Positions 44,075-56,484 are shown, counted from the first letter of the stretch. The stretch is DNA of 64,000 nucleotides from Mixophyes australis (GCA_036250195.1 JAVHZZ010000002.1:72429752-72493751), one strand, 5' to 3'. Numbers and translations are program-made. Notes: generated from the letters alone by a model not told the origin.

Positions 44075-44470
44075 GACTCGGTACACACTACAATAAAATT
44101 TCTCCTGATGCGATATCGTTAACGATTAGCTGTGTACACACCTTTGATGTTTTACACGATTTACCGTCGGATCTTTGCTCTTCATCTGCCAGCCATCAGC
44201 TGAAATGTTCGTGACTCTGCACACTCCATAGGGATCTGCCTACACTGCTGGTCGTGAGTGCATACACACTGCAGAATTGGAACAACATTGTTTCATTGTT
44301 GAATGAGATTTTTAGTCCGATTTAAAAATCAAATCAAACTATACAATGGGCTTTTGAACGATACAATGTGCTTTGGAATGATAATTGTTCATAATTGGAG
44401 CGTACAAACGAATGCATATTGGACTGAACGGTCGTGTATTGTGTGATTGGCCGGATATCCGGGTTTAAAA
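44075..44470 (+). mobile_element. Harbinger-like MITE, right end missing or degraded
   Basis: TAA at 44072-44074 precedes GACTCGGTACACACTACAA, close to the left end of the 54327 and 62402 copies. Internal CTGCACACTCCATAGGGATC and ACAACATTGTTTCATTGTTG blocks match 62402 in reverse. The expected GTACC-type right end is absent, so the boundary given is approximate. Confidence 0.5.
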
Positions 44471-45830
44471 AAAAAAAAGGAAATTGGATAACAATTTCTC
44501 CTTCAGTTGCAAGAAGCATAGTCTATTGTTCTCAATACTCTTATACCATACTGCTACCATTGGCCCAGATTAGAGTCATGTAATGAGATTTTAAGTTGTG
44601 TCAGGTGAAATAATAATTGTCTGTTTTTCCAAATAGGCCATCAGGAAATGTTGCAACAAAATACCCTGAGGTTGCCCAGTCCTGATTGGTGAATATTTAA
44701 GTTGTCCAATCAAAAAGAAACAATATAACATATGGACTAAAATTCTGTGAGGCAATCAAATAATCTGGTCACAAACACGTAGTCTATTCTAGATAGCATC
44801 TGTCTATCTTAAGGTGTAACTGGACTATGCAATTGTATAGGGATTGCTATGTCTTCAAGATTTGGACCACCCCAATTACTCAATTAATTGAATGAGCCGT
44901 TTAGGCGCTCACGTTATGTTAGCACCCATGTTGGGAGTTGTTTCTCTTTAGGTGTTTGTCAGGATACAGCTGATTAGCTCTGTTGCTGCCCAGATTTGCA
45001 GGTTTGCCAGTAGGCCAGTGATAGCAACCTGATACACTTCAGGCCCCGCATGGGAGGCCTTCTAACCTTCAAAAGGGCCACGCATTACTCTTAATCTCTC
45101 AGTAATAAGTTAAAATCTAAAATACATTTAATCTGAAAAAAAGATACACCTCTCTTAATATAATAGTATGGCATTTTAAACAGGTGTTACAAACTATAAC
45201 AAACAGATCTGGCAATAAAACAAGGAGGGGCTGGAGGTGAAGACTCGGGGGGGCCCATCACTGCCAATGGCAGACTTATGTGCTAACTGATGACCCCTGG
45301 TGCCTTTCTGTGTTTAGAATGACTTAGGCAAACAACTGGAAAAGTACAAAATAGATGTATATACAATCACACAGGAATAAATGCAGTTAATAAAAGTCAG
45401 GGTTTCACCGCTTACTAAACAACCCTGTCCTGAAGGCGCTATAGAACCTGAATCCCTTGGAGCGCTGTCTCAACCACCGAGCCACGCCCTTCACTCCTCT
45501 GCCAGACTGGGGTCTTAGTTCTGAGCTTGGGGGATGCCTAAGCTGGTGCTCTGTGAGTGTGTCCAACAGGGAAAGATGTTAAAGTCTTGAGTTTCCAAAA
45601 TAAGTCTTTGAGCCATCGCTCCTCAAAGGTATTGACTGCGGACCTTCAGCACATCCTGGCAATGCAATTATGTATAAAGTATTGCATCAGAGACTGTTCT
45701 CTTAATCATCCATTTGTTGTCTGAGGGCTGCTTTACTGGGTAGCTGAAATTATGACATTTGTCATAATTTCATAATCTTCCATCTTTAAGAACCAAGTCT
45801 ATCCCTCTGCCTGATGTCCCCTTAATGCCA
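44471..45830. other. Intergenic, no gene seen
   Basis: Includes a small hairpin at 45746-45771 (GAAATTATGAC, four-base loop, GTCATAATTTC). No gene recognised. Confidence 0.4.
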
Positions 45831-45840
45831 AGCTAGAATC

Positions 45841-46007
45841 TGGTTGGTTGCTATGGGCAAAACCGCCACCTTTTCTTTTTAGAAGAATTAGTACAGTGTT
45901 TCTCAAATCTGGTCCTCAAGCCTAAGAGGGCTTGACTGGATTTGAGAAACACTGTACTAATTCTTCTAAAAAGAAAAGGTGGTGGTTTTGCCCATAGCAA
46001 CCAACCA
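45841..46007. repeat. Long hairpin: 70-base arms, 27-base loop
   Basis: Bases 45841-45910 pair with 45938-46007, with two mismatches seen. The outer part (TTGGTTGCTATGGGCAAAAC) belongs to the MITE family at 39861. The inner part (GTGTTTCTCAAATC) belongs to a repeat whose other end (GAGGACTGGATATGAGAACC) lies at about 46131-46150. The structure looks like an inverted duplication at the junction of two repeats. Confidence 0.75.
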
Positions 46008-46160
46008 GTCCATGTTTTAAGGATGTCTGTGCTTGAGTACAGGTGATTTAGCTAGTGCTTTAATCATTCTGCTTTAACAACTTGTGCTAAAACCTAGATA
46101 TCCTCAAAACCTGAAATGTTAGGGGAGCTTGAGGACTGGATATGAGAACCACTGGTTTAG
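46008..46160. mobile_element. Right part of a repeat with AGGACTGGATTTGAGAA ends
   Basis: CATGTTTTAAGGATGTC, GGTGATTTAGCTAG, AGATATCCTCAAAACC and GAGCTTGAGGACTGG form an inverted-repeat design with the left end inside the hairpin at 45895-45925. Confidence 0.45.
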
Positions 46161-48470
46161 TAAATCTAACCCTTAAAGTTAGCACAGAGTTCTGTGGCAG
46201 GTTTTCTACCAGGTCCTCTAGGTGATCCACTGACCGACTGCAGCAGGTCTGACCGATGTGTTGAGCCAGGCATTATCTTGGGGATCCACATAGGCAAACT
46301 CTTCTAGTTCTGAATTCAGCTCATGATGATGACTGAGTACAGCAAAGTTTTCCAGCACCAGGATTCAGAGCTTTTCATTATAGTTTTTTTTGTTGTTGTT
46401 TTTTTTTTTTTTTTTACCATTTTCATAACTGCCTGCCCCAACACTTTTCCTTTATTTTAAGTGCACCCTTTTATCTAAGGTATAACAATCCTCTGCCGTT
46501 CTTTGGGGATTTGGATTTCCACAACAGAGCAGCAGGTTCAGTCCTGTGAAAGAGGCCGACTTACAGTGAAGTGGCTGGGGCTTCACTAGAAAGTGGGTGT
46601 GGTTGTTATGGAAATGCCACCGCTTTTGTGAATCAGGGGCAGGGCTTATTTTGACTGGCTCAATGTTGTGATGTAGGAACAAATTCATTCTATCAATGCA
46701 CTTGTTGTTAGTGAATTACAGAAGCTTATGATGTTTAGAACAGCAGAGAAACTGTGAAATGTATTTGAATTTATGTAGTCGCTCTCGTACATAGAAAACG
46801 CTCTCTCTCGTCTTTCAGTGAGGGACTGGATCAATCTACTGGATTATATGCTTAGTCAAAAGAATTGTGATGCATTTTTAAGGCCGTAAATCAGCTATGA
46901 GAGAAGGATGGATGGTCTGGTTCAGTGGCTGGGACATTTTCCTGATTTGTCCTTACCTGCTAGCCCTATAAAGAACTGTTTGTGAGCTGTATATTGCCCC
47001 CAATAGGTTGTTTTTGATGGGCTCTCTCTGCCATGAATGTTTGAAATGTCACGCACCAAGGGTGAGCTTTATACCATTGTTTTTGGAAATTGCCCTATAT
47101 CAAAATGTTCTGAAAGTAATTTGGTAGCTTCGCCACAAAACGCTTACTCAATTATGTTTTAATGTCCCCAATGCGGGGAGTAAAAACTTCTATTAATAAT
47201 ATCTGCTGCTGCCAGAAAATCCATCCCCCCATGTGGACACAGTGACTCCCGCGTTCAGGTTATTCAGAGAAAAGCTCATATATCCACATGGACTGGGCAG
47301 AATCCTGTCCAGAAATTCCCAGCTGGTTTTCTTGGCCTTTCATGAGAGTACTTAGATCTACCTATTGTATTAAGAAATGTATTTCAAACTTGAAAGTATC
47401 AGGAGTGAATTAATAGGTTTAATTACGCATAGGTTTTGTTGTCTCTTGTTGTGGTTGGCCGGTTCTGTTGGCTGCCACCGGTAGACCATTCTTTGTAAAC
47501 ATTTCTGGCATTAATCCCACCATAAAAAGTTACTACCTCTTCTATCTTTGAATAAAAATATATTCAGATAATTCGTGTACAGTTACTTACCTTTATAGTG
47601 TTGTGTCTGCAAACTCCTGTAAGTATGTTATAAATGAAAGAGCATTGTCTCAGAATCGGACAACACATGAGTATGTAACATTTCATTGCAAAGCATTAAA
47701 GCCAGCACCCATAATGTATGATTATTGCACTATCTGGACACTAAACGGTATTCTCATATTTGACATAATCTGGGATAATGTGGACCCTACAAAGCATAAA
47801 TAATACCACATTGTTATACATTTTACAGGGGTTAGGTTATACTGTCAGTCATTTGAATAGAAATTCTACGGCAACCATCTGTCAGAAAGGTAACTGACAT
47901 CCTAAAGTTTACCTGAGAAAGCAAAGTTCTGAAACACTGTCACTGAAAATGATGTACTTAGCTGTACGAACCTGGCCAAATTTCATAACAATCTAGAAAG
48001 GAGCATTGAGGTTAATGGATTTTTTTCAAGCACACTGTCCTCCTTTTTTATAAGCAACTTATCAATATATGCCTTCACACATTCCATGTTGTAAATACCA
48101 CTTTGAACTTGAAAGTAACTGGAGAATTCCAAAATGTAACTAATGATGGTATGACATGCCTACACATCGCTCAGCAAACCTAGAGAACAAGTAAACTTGC
48201 TATTGGATAATGATAAATACAAAAGCTTGTGTTTTATTGAACTAAATAATATGGACGGCCAAAAAGGAAGATTAACTCAAGTGCTGCCATGTACAGATAG
48301 TATATAACCCATAACTCTAAATATGTAGCTGGGTGCTCATTGTTAGACAAATAAGTTAAGTGGGAAATATAGGAAATTCGTAAATCTCATATTTATATGT
48401 ATTATGAATTGTGTTTTATTTATAACACATTAAAAATATTAAGTTCACTCAAATATTGTGTGTATGTGTA
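46161..48470. other. Intergenic, no gene seen
   Basis: A poly-T/TTG patch at 46385-46417; a GGGGCAGGGCTTATTTTGAC module near 46631 shared with the 5356 fragment. No gene recognised; 47030-47400 is listed separately. Confidence 0.4.
47030..47400. promoter_or_regulatory. Candidate conserved non-coding block (unproven)
   Basis: A repeat-free stretch of balanced composition, distinct from its AT-rich flanks. No open frame of note. Suggested only because its texture resembles conserved non-coding DNA. Confidence 0.2.
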
Positions 48471-48510
48471 TGTATATATATATATATAATATATATATGT
48501 ATATAATATA
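48471..48510. repeat. TA-rich microsatellite
   Basis: Interrupted (TA)n/TATG tract. Confidence 0.85.
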
Positions 48511-48590
48511 TTTTCTTTTGCAGCATTCAAACTGTTTTTATTGTCCACAGATTTTTACATTCCATTTTTACAAACCCTTTGAATTAACTG

Positions 48591-48640
48591 GTGTTTTAGC
48601 TTCACAATACCTGGAGAGCCACAGGTTGGCCAGGCCTGCT
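48591..48640 (+). mobile_element. Half of the CTCCAGGTGTTGTGAAACTAC palindromic MITE
   Basis: TTCACAATACCTGGAGAGCC followed by ACAGGTTGGCCAGG matches the right arm of the 24806 element; the left arm is missing. Confidence 0.5.
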
Positions 48641-49933
48641 CCAGGAGAAAGCGGATATTAAAAGAAAAAAAAACAGCTTAGGAGAGTGGTTCTTTATTAT
48701 TTTAAATTATTCTGTGTAAGGGATATGAGGCAGTTTCATAGTTTACATGCATTATTTTTTGAGATTGGTAGAATTACCTAAAAGAACATTGCCATTTATG
48801 TGGCAATATAACTAAACATATTCGTATGCTACAGTATATCTTTTAGCCAGTTGAACAAAACAAAGCATTTTACATTTATGCTTTACATAGGACAAGTTTT
48901 ATATTTGTGTTTAGTTGTCTTTTCAAGCAGCAATCACGCACAGCCTTTTTTTTTCTTTAAAGAGCAAGTTAAGTACCTTTTTAAAGCATGCATCTTATAG
49001 TTATTTGCCAAATATGGCAGCCAGTCACATACACAGACTCACAGCCTTCAGCATGTCATTTGATGGCAGAGGGGAAGGAGTTTACAGCGCACAGAGCAGA
49101 TTGAGCTCAGAGGGGTGTTCCAAAGCATCTCTGCTCACTACATCATGTGACTGGGGTTGCCATGGTAGTCAAATGACAAACTTTACATATTTTTAATCAT
49201 TAATAGCAGCCGGAAGAAACAAGCCAAGGAAAAACTATAGTTACCAAGATTATACTTATATCCTGCCACAGTAGTTTATATAAAAAAAAACAACACACAT
49301 GAATATTCAAATCACCCTTCCCCAACTCCTTAATAAAATTATAACCATGTTCGCTCTTCAGTATCTGTTCTCTATCCTTACCTTGTGGCTTTTCTACCTA
49401 TTTGTTTAACTGCTACCATTCTGGGCACTGCTATTGTTATTGTTCCTTTGTCCATGCTTTTGAAGACATCAGAAACGCATTGGTATTTATTTACACATTT
49501 ACACTCCAATGTGTCCCATAGTTTTCCAAATTACCTGGTAGTGGGATCTCCTCTCTGAATATCTGGTTCCATCCCATTCAACGTATATTCTATTTCATTG
49601 AGATCTGAATACTGGGGCAAAGAACTGTTCCATTTTACATCTAGCTTTGCTGAGAGTGAGCTTCACAGTGTGTGTTAAAAATGTCCCTCACCATTGCACG
49701 GCTACTATCAGCAGCATTGTTGCACCCGCAGAGTGAATTCAATTTTCCTATTCCTCCGGCAGGACCCCGGATTCATCAGACAATGCACTATTTTCACAGT
49801 CTTCCAGAATTTGTAGTTCTTGGCCCTCTGCAAGTGCATGTTCTTGTTGATAGGAGTGAAAGTTGGGTTCTTCAGTAGCCATATTGTTATTATTTATAAT
49901 AAGTGCCGGATACAGAATCATTTAACATATAGA
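48641..49933. other. Intergenic, no gene seen
   Basis: The open frame at 48915-49196 lacks any recognisable domain. Confidence 0.35.
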
Positions 49934-50394
49934 TCATCATCATTTATATAGCGCCAACATATTCCGTAGCGCTTTACAATTGGGGATAAACATAGTAAAC
50001 TAATAAACAAACTGGGTTAAACAGACAAAGGTGAGATGAGGTAAAACACATAAGTAGCAGAGATGAGTGTGAGTAATGTTATCATCCTAATCAGTTCTCT
50101 GTACAGAGAACTCACTCACATTAGTCCCTGCCCCATTGGAGCTTATAGTCTAAATTCCATATAAACATTCACACACAGACTGAGAGAGACTAAGGTCAAT
50201 TTAAAGGCAGCCAATTAACCTACTAATATTTTTTAGAAGAGTGAGAGGAAACCGGAGCACCCAGAGGAAAACCACGCAAACACGGGGAGAACATACAAGC
50301 TCCACATAGATGAGGTCATGGTCAGAAATCTAACTCATAACCCCAGTGCTGTTAGTTAGGTAGAAGTGCTAACCACTAAGCCACCCTGCTGTCT
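49934..50394 (-). mobile_element. Composite SINE, copy E
   Basis: A reverse-strand tail of a related family (ATCATCATTTATATAGCGCC, then GTAGCGCTTTACAATTGG and about 130 bases not found in other copies) runs into the standard reverse SINE body at about 50093 (TTCTCTGTACAGAGAACTC, CTGCCCCATTGGAGC, GGAAACCGGAGCACC), ending CCACCCTGCTG at the head. Either a composite subfamily or an insertion at the tail junction. Confidence 0.6.
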
Positions 50395-51386
50395 CACTGT
50401 TATGGGAACTTGCATGCAGTGCAGCAAAATACATGAGCACACGTACAAGGGAGTCAGACAGTAGAGTCATAGGACAATAGGTAGAGAGGTCCCTGGCCGT
50501 GAGAGCTTATATTCTAGATGGAGGGGTGGTAAGATACAGTATCCCATCTATGATAAAGTTTAATCAGTTGTGTCTCTTTTGTCACCACTGTTGTACTGTT
50601 AATTGACATTTAACCAGTCTGTTGCTTTCAATATGTCCATAACACTGATGTGTTACCGATACACTGGCTATTACTAGTACACTTATGCCTCTGGCACTCA
50701 CTATACTTTTATATCATTCTCCCTCTAAGTTGTGCACACATCCGTTCATACCTACTTACTTGCTTTAAATGGCATTGTCTGCACATATGATGCTGTCATC
50801 AATTGAACAGTCAATTACATGGTATGGGCAGTTGTACCTAACGTAGCGGTCTCTCCGTTTATATTTATGTATTCTATTTCACTATGCTGAGGTTTTCTTC
50901 CCTCTTCCTTCAAGCTGTGAGGTTGTAAATTGTAGTTTTAAAGAAAGGAGATGCTTTGTGTACTGTTTCTCTTGGACTATAAGATTGTAGTGTCCATGCA
51001 GCCTGTTAGTTTGAGGCACTAGAACCTAAAAAAGCATTGATCCAGATGGTTAACTATGGCCTTTGGTAAAAAGCACACTAGCTACCCACCTAGTAGTCAG
51101 AAGTACCTACTGTAGCAGACAGTATCCCATAAAGACAAGTAATATACCTTTTGTGTTTCATTTTTGATTGGTTCCTGAATTACAAAGATGCTGCGTTCCA
51201 CCACTCCCCATTACTATGAAAATGTTTTATGTCTTTACTTACAATAGATTACAACTCCAGTGGTTTATGTTAGTGTTGCCTACTGTTTACATTCTCTAGG
51301 CATGGAATTTCTTTGTGGAAACTCTTTATTTTCAATTACCCATGAGGTTATTTTAGTAGCACAGAAGAAAGTAATTTAGTTCAGGT
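50395..51386. other. Intergenic, no gene seen
   Basis: No gene; degenerate CACTGGCTATTACTAG-like units near 50640-50710 resemble the patches at 39.2 and 40.2 kb. Confidence 0.35.
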
Positions 51387-51497
51387 AAGTGTATCATCAT
51401 CAGTTGTTTATATAGCGCCACTAATTCTGCAGCGCTCTACAGAGAACTCATTCACATCAGTTCCTGCCCCATTGGAGCTTACAGTCTAAATTCCCTA

Positions 51498-51537
<40 letters not shown>

Positions 51538-51757
51538 AGACGGAGACTAGGGTCAAGTTTTGATAGCAGCCAACTAACCTACCAGTATGTTTTTGGAGTG
51601 TGAGAGGAAACCGGAGCACCCGGAGGAAACCCATGCAAACTCAGGGAGAACATACAAACTCCACACAGATAAGGTCATGGTTGGGAATTGAACTCATGAC
51701 CCCAGTGCTGTGAGGCAGAAGTGCTAGCCACTAGGTCACTGTGCTGCCCAAGTGTAT
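51387..51757 (-). mobile_element. SINE copy F with 8-base target duplication
   Basis: Full-length reverse copy (51395-51749): CATCATC tail, TATATAGCGCCACTAATTC, a (CA)n tract at 51504-51532, CGGAGCACCCGG box and GTGCTGCCC head end. AAGTGTAT occurs exactly at 51387-51394 and 51750-51757, the expected short direct repeat from retrotransposition. This defines the element ends. Confidence 0.85.
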
Positions 51758-52267
51758 GGTGGATAGGCTGTAGAACCCATCCATAGAGAAATGTTCATTG
51801 ACACAGAACATAGAAGAGGAGAGTTAATAAAAAACTTGTTGGTGGAGACAAAAAGAATGACTGATAGTGTCACAGACTGCGGGTTACGTTATGGAGTCTC
51901 TATGCTGCTAGAGATTCATGCTGCCTCACTTGAGGCACAGAGTCTAGTTGATAATGGTATTCACCAGGAACCTTTGAAAGGAGGTGATGGACTTTGCAGT
52001 GAGGCACCCACAGGCCCTTCCCACTAGGCAGCTTCTGATGTCAGGCAGATTTGAACACTAAGGCCCTGGCACAGACTATCAGAATGGGCAGCACTGGTTC
52101 AAGGTCAAAACAGGCCAAAAGATCAGTGTTATGGACATACTGAAATGGTCAGAGAGAAGACAAATCAATGGAGTGATGGGTCAATAATAAGACAAACACA
52201 GGGAAAGTCAAAGGCCAGGTCTGTAATGTTTAGAATAAGATGGGCTACAGCAGGAAAGTATGTTAAG
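51758..52267. other. Intergenic, no gene seen
   Basis: A 78-codon frame at 51791-52027 has no recognisable domain. Confidence 0.35.
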
Positions 52268-52410
52268 CAGGCGCGGGCTGGCAGATGTCACACATGCATC
52301 ACATTTATGGCCGGTTTTTACCAGCGATATTGCTTCCGTGGGCGGCCGGCCCTATCATCTATAATTCTGAGCGGCCCAGGAGGCCAATGCCCGCCCACCC
52401 CTGATGTTAA
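52268..52410. mobile_element. Repeat fragment with GCGGGCTGGCAGATG start
   Basis: GCGGGCTGGC...GCCCGCCCACCCCTGATG ends are roughly inverted, with GCGGCCGGCCC and GCGGCCCAGGAGGCC blocks. It shares the GGGCTGGCA and GGCCCAG layout with 21530-21680. Confidence 0.4.
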
Positions 52411-54323
52411 GGCGCTAATACTGTTGCTCGTGCCCTCTCTGTACGTGGGAGTAGATACCTACAGAGACAGAATCAGGAGCTGGTAAAATACGCCTCCCTA
52501 TAGCTTTATTAATTGATGGGTCATCCATCTTCAAAACATGTAATGGTTCACACCACAATCAAACATTCTAAAAATATTTAACAATTTTAAAGTACAGATT
52601 AACTTTTTCTGATGATATTATTATTGCCTTTAGAGTGGGCAGCAACTTATACCAAACATCTCTGTGAGATTGCTGTGTCCCACTCTCTACTTCGGTGCTT
52701 TGCTCTTCCACTACAGTAAATGGTCTTGGCAACTGAAAACAATCATGTGACAAACAAGTTTTGGTTGAAATGGTAAAATTGCCAAATGTGCTGATGAGGT
52801 ATGAAAGAGTTAATATTTTCATGCCTTCTAAAATGGGCTCATTTGAAAAGTGTATGTTAATTCATAAAACGCGTGCAAGTAACTGAAAGAGGAAGTGCTA
52901 TTTCACTCACAACTTCTAGCCTGCAGACCTAAATCAAAGTTAATGAACTGTTACCCATTTCTTACAATATTAATTCGCTGTTAACGGCATCTTGCCGTAC
53001 TTTTCTCAGTGGGACATATTCCACAAATCTGAATCGGATTGAATGGTTTTCTTTTTAGTTCTCCATTGGTGGTTAAGGGTATATTTGGTAATAAAATGAC
53101 ACAAAGTATGAGATGAAATGTAAGAATTTTGGTTGTGCAGATTATAGTTTTATAATCACAGTAAGTGAAAAAAATTAATATCAATTTATATTACAAAATA
53201 AGTGGAGGGAACGGTATTCCGGAATAGGTTAATTGGAGATTGTCAACGTAGCACTTTTCTGTGAAGAGAATTGTATCTAAAGAGAATATGTAAGCTCATA
53301 AATAGTATATCTTATGCGTACCCCTTAGTTTCGGAATCTGGATTTAGGAGGGTGTGGGTGAAGTTATTGTGACATACTGGCCTGTCATTTATGAACACTG
53401 CTGCAAAGAAGAAAGGAGGTTCTGCCTATAGTAATCAAACTGATACTGTTATTTCTTTTAGTTATAAAATAAAAGTAAAAATCAGATTGATTTGCTTTAT
53501 CTGTTTGGGCCAAATGTTACATTGGACATTTACTTGAACTGTATGTTTCTTATATGCTCAACATTTTATGCGCCTTTTTTGTGCATGATTGTATATTCAA
53601 CAGAAATGGAACTGTGTTAAGGTGTTTTTGTTATGTTGTATTTGTACTGTCTTAAAATCTGAATAAAAATTATTGATTTAAAAAACAAAATCTAATTGTT
53701 TACCATGGGCTACACCATCTTTTTCATGTGCACCAGTTTTTGTAAATGTTCCCCAGTGTGTCTCTTGAAATATGTTGCTAAAGGTTAAATGTTTCTGCTA
53801 TGGTGCTTTTTCAATTAGAACCACCATGCCTCCTGCTATACAGACAGAGGAACACCCAAGGGCTGTTAATGGCATATGAGACATGTCCTTCTCGCAGTGT
53901 AATGATATTCCTGCTTTTCCAACTTAATGCCAGTAGAAAATAGGTGGGAAAAGCAGGATCACAATATTTCCAGACTGGGCAATGGCTCTCATTGGCATAT
54001 AGGAGGTTTGGAGGTCTGGGAGCCAGTCACATTTGTTACAATAAAGTTCTGTAACGAGCCAAAAAGAGAGAAATGAGGGGAAAATGTGACCTGGAGCCAA
54101 GATAGGAACTCTCTCTCTCCTTATAAAGGGTCAATTGGGCAATATACACTTTATATCAGACTATTTTTATACATTTTTCACACTGTGACCTCTGTCCACT
54201 TTACACGTTTCCATTCATCCTCCGTTTTGTTGTCCATGGCTGTGCATTTGTAGTTTGCAGTAAGTCCGCTACGAGTAAGCCAAGTGAATAGAGCTTTACT
54301 TGTCACTTGAGCATATGTATTTC
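52411..54323. other. Intergenic, no gene seen
   Basis: AT-rich; no supported gene or intact repeat. Confidence 0.4.
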
Positions 54324-54750
54324 TTAAGCTGGGTACACACTACACAGTTTTCATCCAATAATCGTCTCAATCAGCCGACATACGGCCGCTCGTTCAAAAG
54401 TCGGGTCAGTGTGTGTAGTGACACGATGTTTGAAAGTCTGCCCAAATGGATGATTGTCGCTTCATTTGGTTGGTCGTATCGTTTAATATTTTCGTTCCAA
54501 TCTCGTTTCCGCTGTGCAGTGTGTATAAACTTCCAACCGTTCCACAACAGTGAGTATGAAATTACAGTTATTGCTCACGACAACATGGCTGTAAAAAGTC
54601 GCTAAAGGGACGTCCGCTCTTCCCTTTATCGTCCTAAACAAGGTTAGTGTGTATGCAGTCCATGGACCGAGCGATCGGACCATCGATCGCATGTAAAATC
54701 GCTCGGCATAAAAAGTTGGTCGAAATTTCTGTAGGGTGTACCCAGCTTTA
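54324..54750. mobile_element. PIF/Harbinger-like MITE, TTA duplication
   Basis: The element spans 54327-54747 with inverted ends AGCTGGGTACACACTACACA and CTGTAGGGTGTACCCAGCT. TTA lies directly outside both ends (54324-54326, 54748-54750). A 101-codon frame across it is not a gene. The interior is CpG-rich compared with the flanks. Confidence 0.75.
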
Positions 54751-55794
54751 GTACTGCAAACTGAGAGGTTCTAATACAATCCTGACATTCCCCAGCTACA
54801 GTGATCCCACAACCACCCATTGTTCTCCAAAATGAGGTGTAATTAGCTTTTCATAGACTGTTGTGGAAGTGCTTTGTAGTACGTATTGCAAAGTTGTAGC
54901 AATTCACTTCTCCCAAAACTAAAACAAAAAATATAGCAACTTTACATATATATAAATATTAATGAAGTCAGTGATGGATTAAATTACTAAACAAAGCTAT
55001 TTTCTAGGTGTGGGTATTTTATTTGTGTTACGTCAGCCTAGATGGGTGGAAGCACTGTCATTATGTCCAGCTTCATGCCCTGTATTTCCCAAAACTCCAA
55101 AGTGCCCGGAGGACCATCACGTACAGGAAATGTAACACTGTTTGTTCCATATGTTCATATCATCTGTTTTAATATGTGATTGTCTGTCAGACTCCTACCT
55201 GCAGAGCAGGTTCCTGAACCAATGTCCTGTAGATCTGTTACACAAGGAAAAGGCTAACTACTAATTCTTTCCTTACCAGACAGCTCCTGCTTCCCTGCTG
55301 CTTTGTAATGGGCCTTTGAGCCACAAGTGGTTACTAAGTGAATTGCATGTTTTTTTGGCAAGAATGATCAGTCTAAATCAAGTTGAGCCACTAAACATGG
55401 TGAAATACAACTAGTTGACCCCGTTATCTGTGTCCTTTTAAAAACACCATGGGGCCACTTGAGTGAATGTTCCATTTTTACTTTGCATGTTATTTTTTCA
55501 TGCGGGAAAAAATTATTAAATTCTAAAACCTGAGATTAGCCTGGCGCGTAAAAATATGCTTAATTCACTTACTTTTGTTCCCAACTCATAAGATGGTGAC
55601 ATTGTTTTCTTCAATGTTCAATTTTATGGTGGAAAGGTAAGAATATATAAAATAAACGTCTGTATAAAAGTAGAAATGTTTACAAATGTACTTTACACCA
55701 AAATAAAACACAGAAAGAATATGCTTTTCCATTGTTAATTCCCCTTTAAATGAGATGTGTACTGGTCAGTGTGGTGAATTGAAGATAGATGCAC

Positions 55795-55798
<4 letters not shown>
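54751..55798. other. Intergenic, no gene seen
   Basis: Nothing recognised. Confidence 0.4.

Positions 55799-55833
<35 letters not shown>
55799..55833. repeat. (TA)n microsatellite
   Basis: GTGTGT leading into about 14 TA units, directly abutting the left end of the next element. Confidence 0.9.
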
Positions 55834-55835
<2 letters not shown>

Positions 55836-55836
<1 letters not shown>

Positions 55837-56420
55837 CTAATATATAAATGCTTAGTGGCATCTGTCTGTCTGTGTGTGTGTGGGGAAAAAAAAACCAAGT
55901 TGCAGCGCCACCTGCTGGGCAGAGTTATACACTGACCTACTAAATTCTTAGTGTGTGTGGGAAAAAAAATTCAAAAAGGGCTGAAATTTGGTAGGGCTCA
56001 AACTCATTTCCGTGAGGTAATTTTACCTCATGAACACACATATGTAGAGGCGTGTGTGTGTGTGTGTGTGTAAAAAACTATTTTCTCAGAAAGGGCTCAT
56101 CCAATTGACCTGAAATTTGGTATACTGACATTATTTGACAAAAAAATTAGAATAGTCAAGTCAGTTAACTTCCATCATCCTCCCTTCCCCCCGTGGGAGG
56201 GGTAGTAAAGGCTAAATTTACGAGTTGAGGGGTCAAACTCATTTTCGTGAGGTAATTTTACTTCATGAACACACATTAAAAAGGCCGCTTGCGTCGGGAA
56301 GTAACGCTCTTCCCTTGAGGAGGCCTGGGCTAGGTCCAAATGCATGACAAGAACCTTGTTAAGACCTTAAGTAGCTTGATTTGACTAGAATGCATGAGTA
56401 TCATGCACAGGTTAACTTGT
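55836..56420 (+). mobile_element. Helentron/HINE-like non-autonomous element (tentative)
   Basis: No terminal inverted repeats. It starts TCTAATATATAAATGCTTAG and ends shortly after a perfect hairpin, TGCATGA-GTA-TCATGCA (56391-56407). TA microsatellites flank both sides. Internally a 44-base module is repeated (55998-56041 and 56233-56276, two mismatches), as is CTGAAATTTGGTA (55981, 56120), and a TG tract lies at 56050. A 3' hairpin and internal repeats fit Helentron-associated elements. A canonical Helitron CTRR end is not visible, so the class is uncertain. Confidence 0.45.
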
Positions 56421-56435
56421 ATATACATATATATG

Positions 56436-56480
<45 letters not shown>
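56421..56480. repeat. (TA)n microsatellite
   Basis: TATG/TACA-interrupted then pure TA. Confidence 0.9.

Positions 56481-56484
<4 letters not shown>

Noticed and set aside
54300..54605. 101-codon plus-strand frame
   Set aside because: Lies almost wholly within the TTA-flanked MITE.
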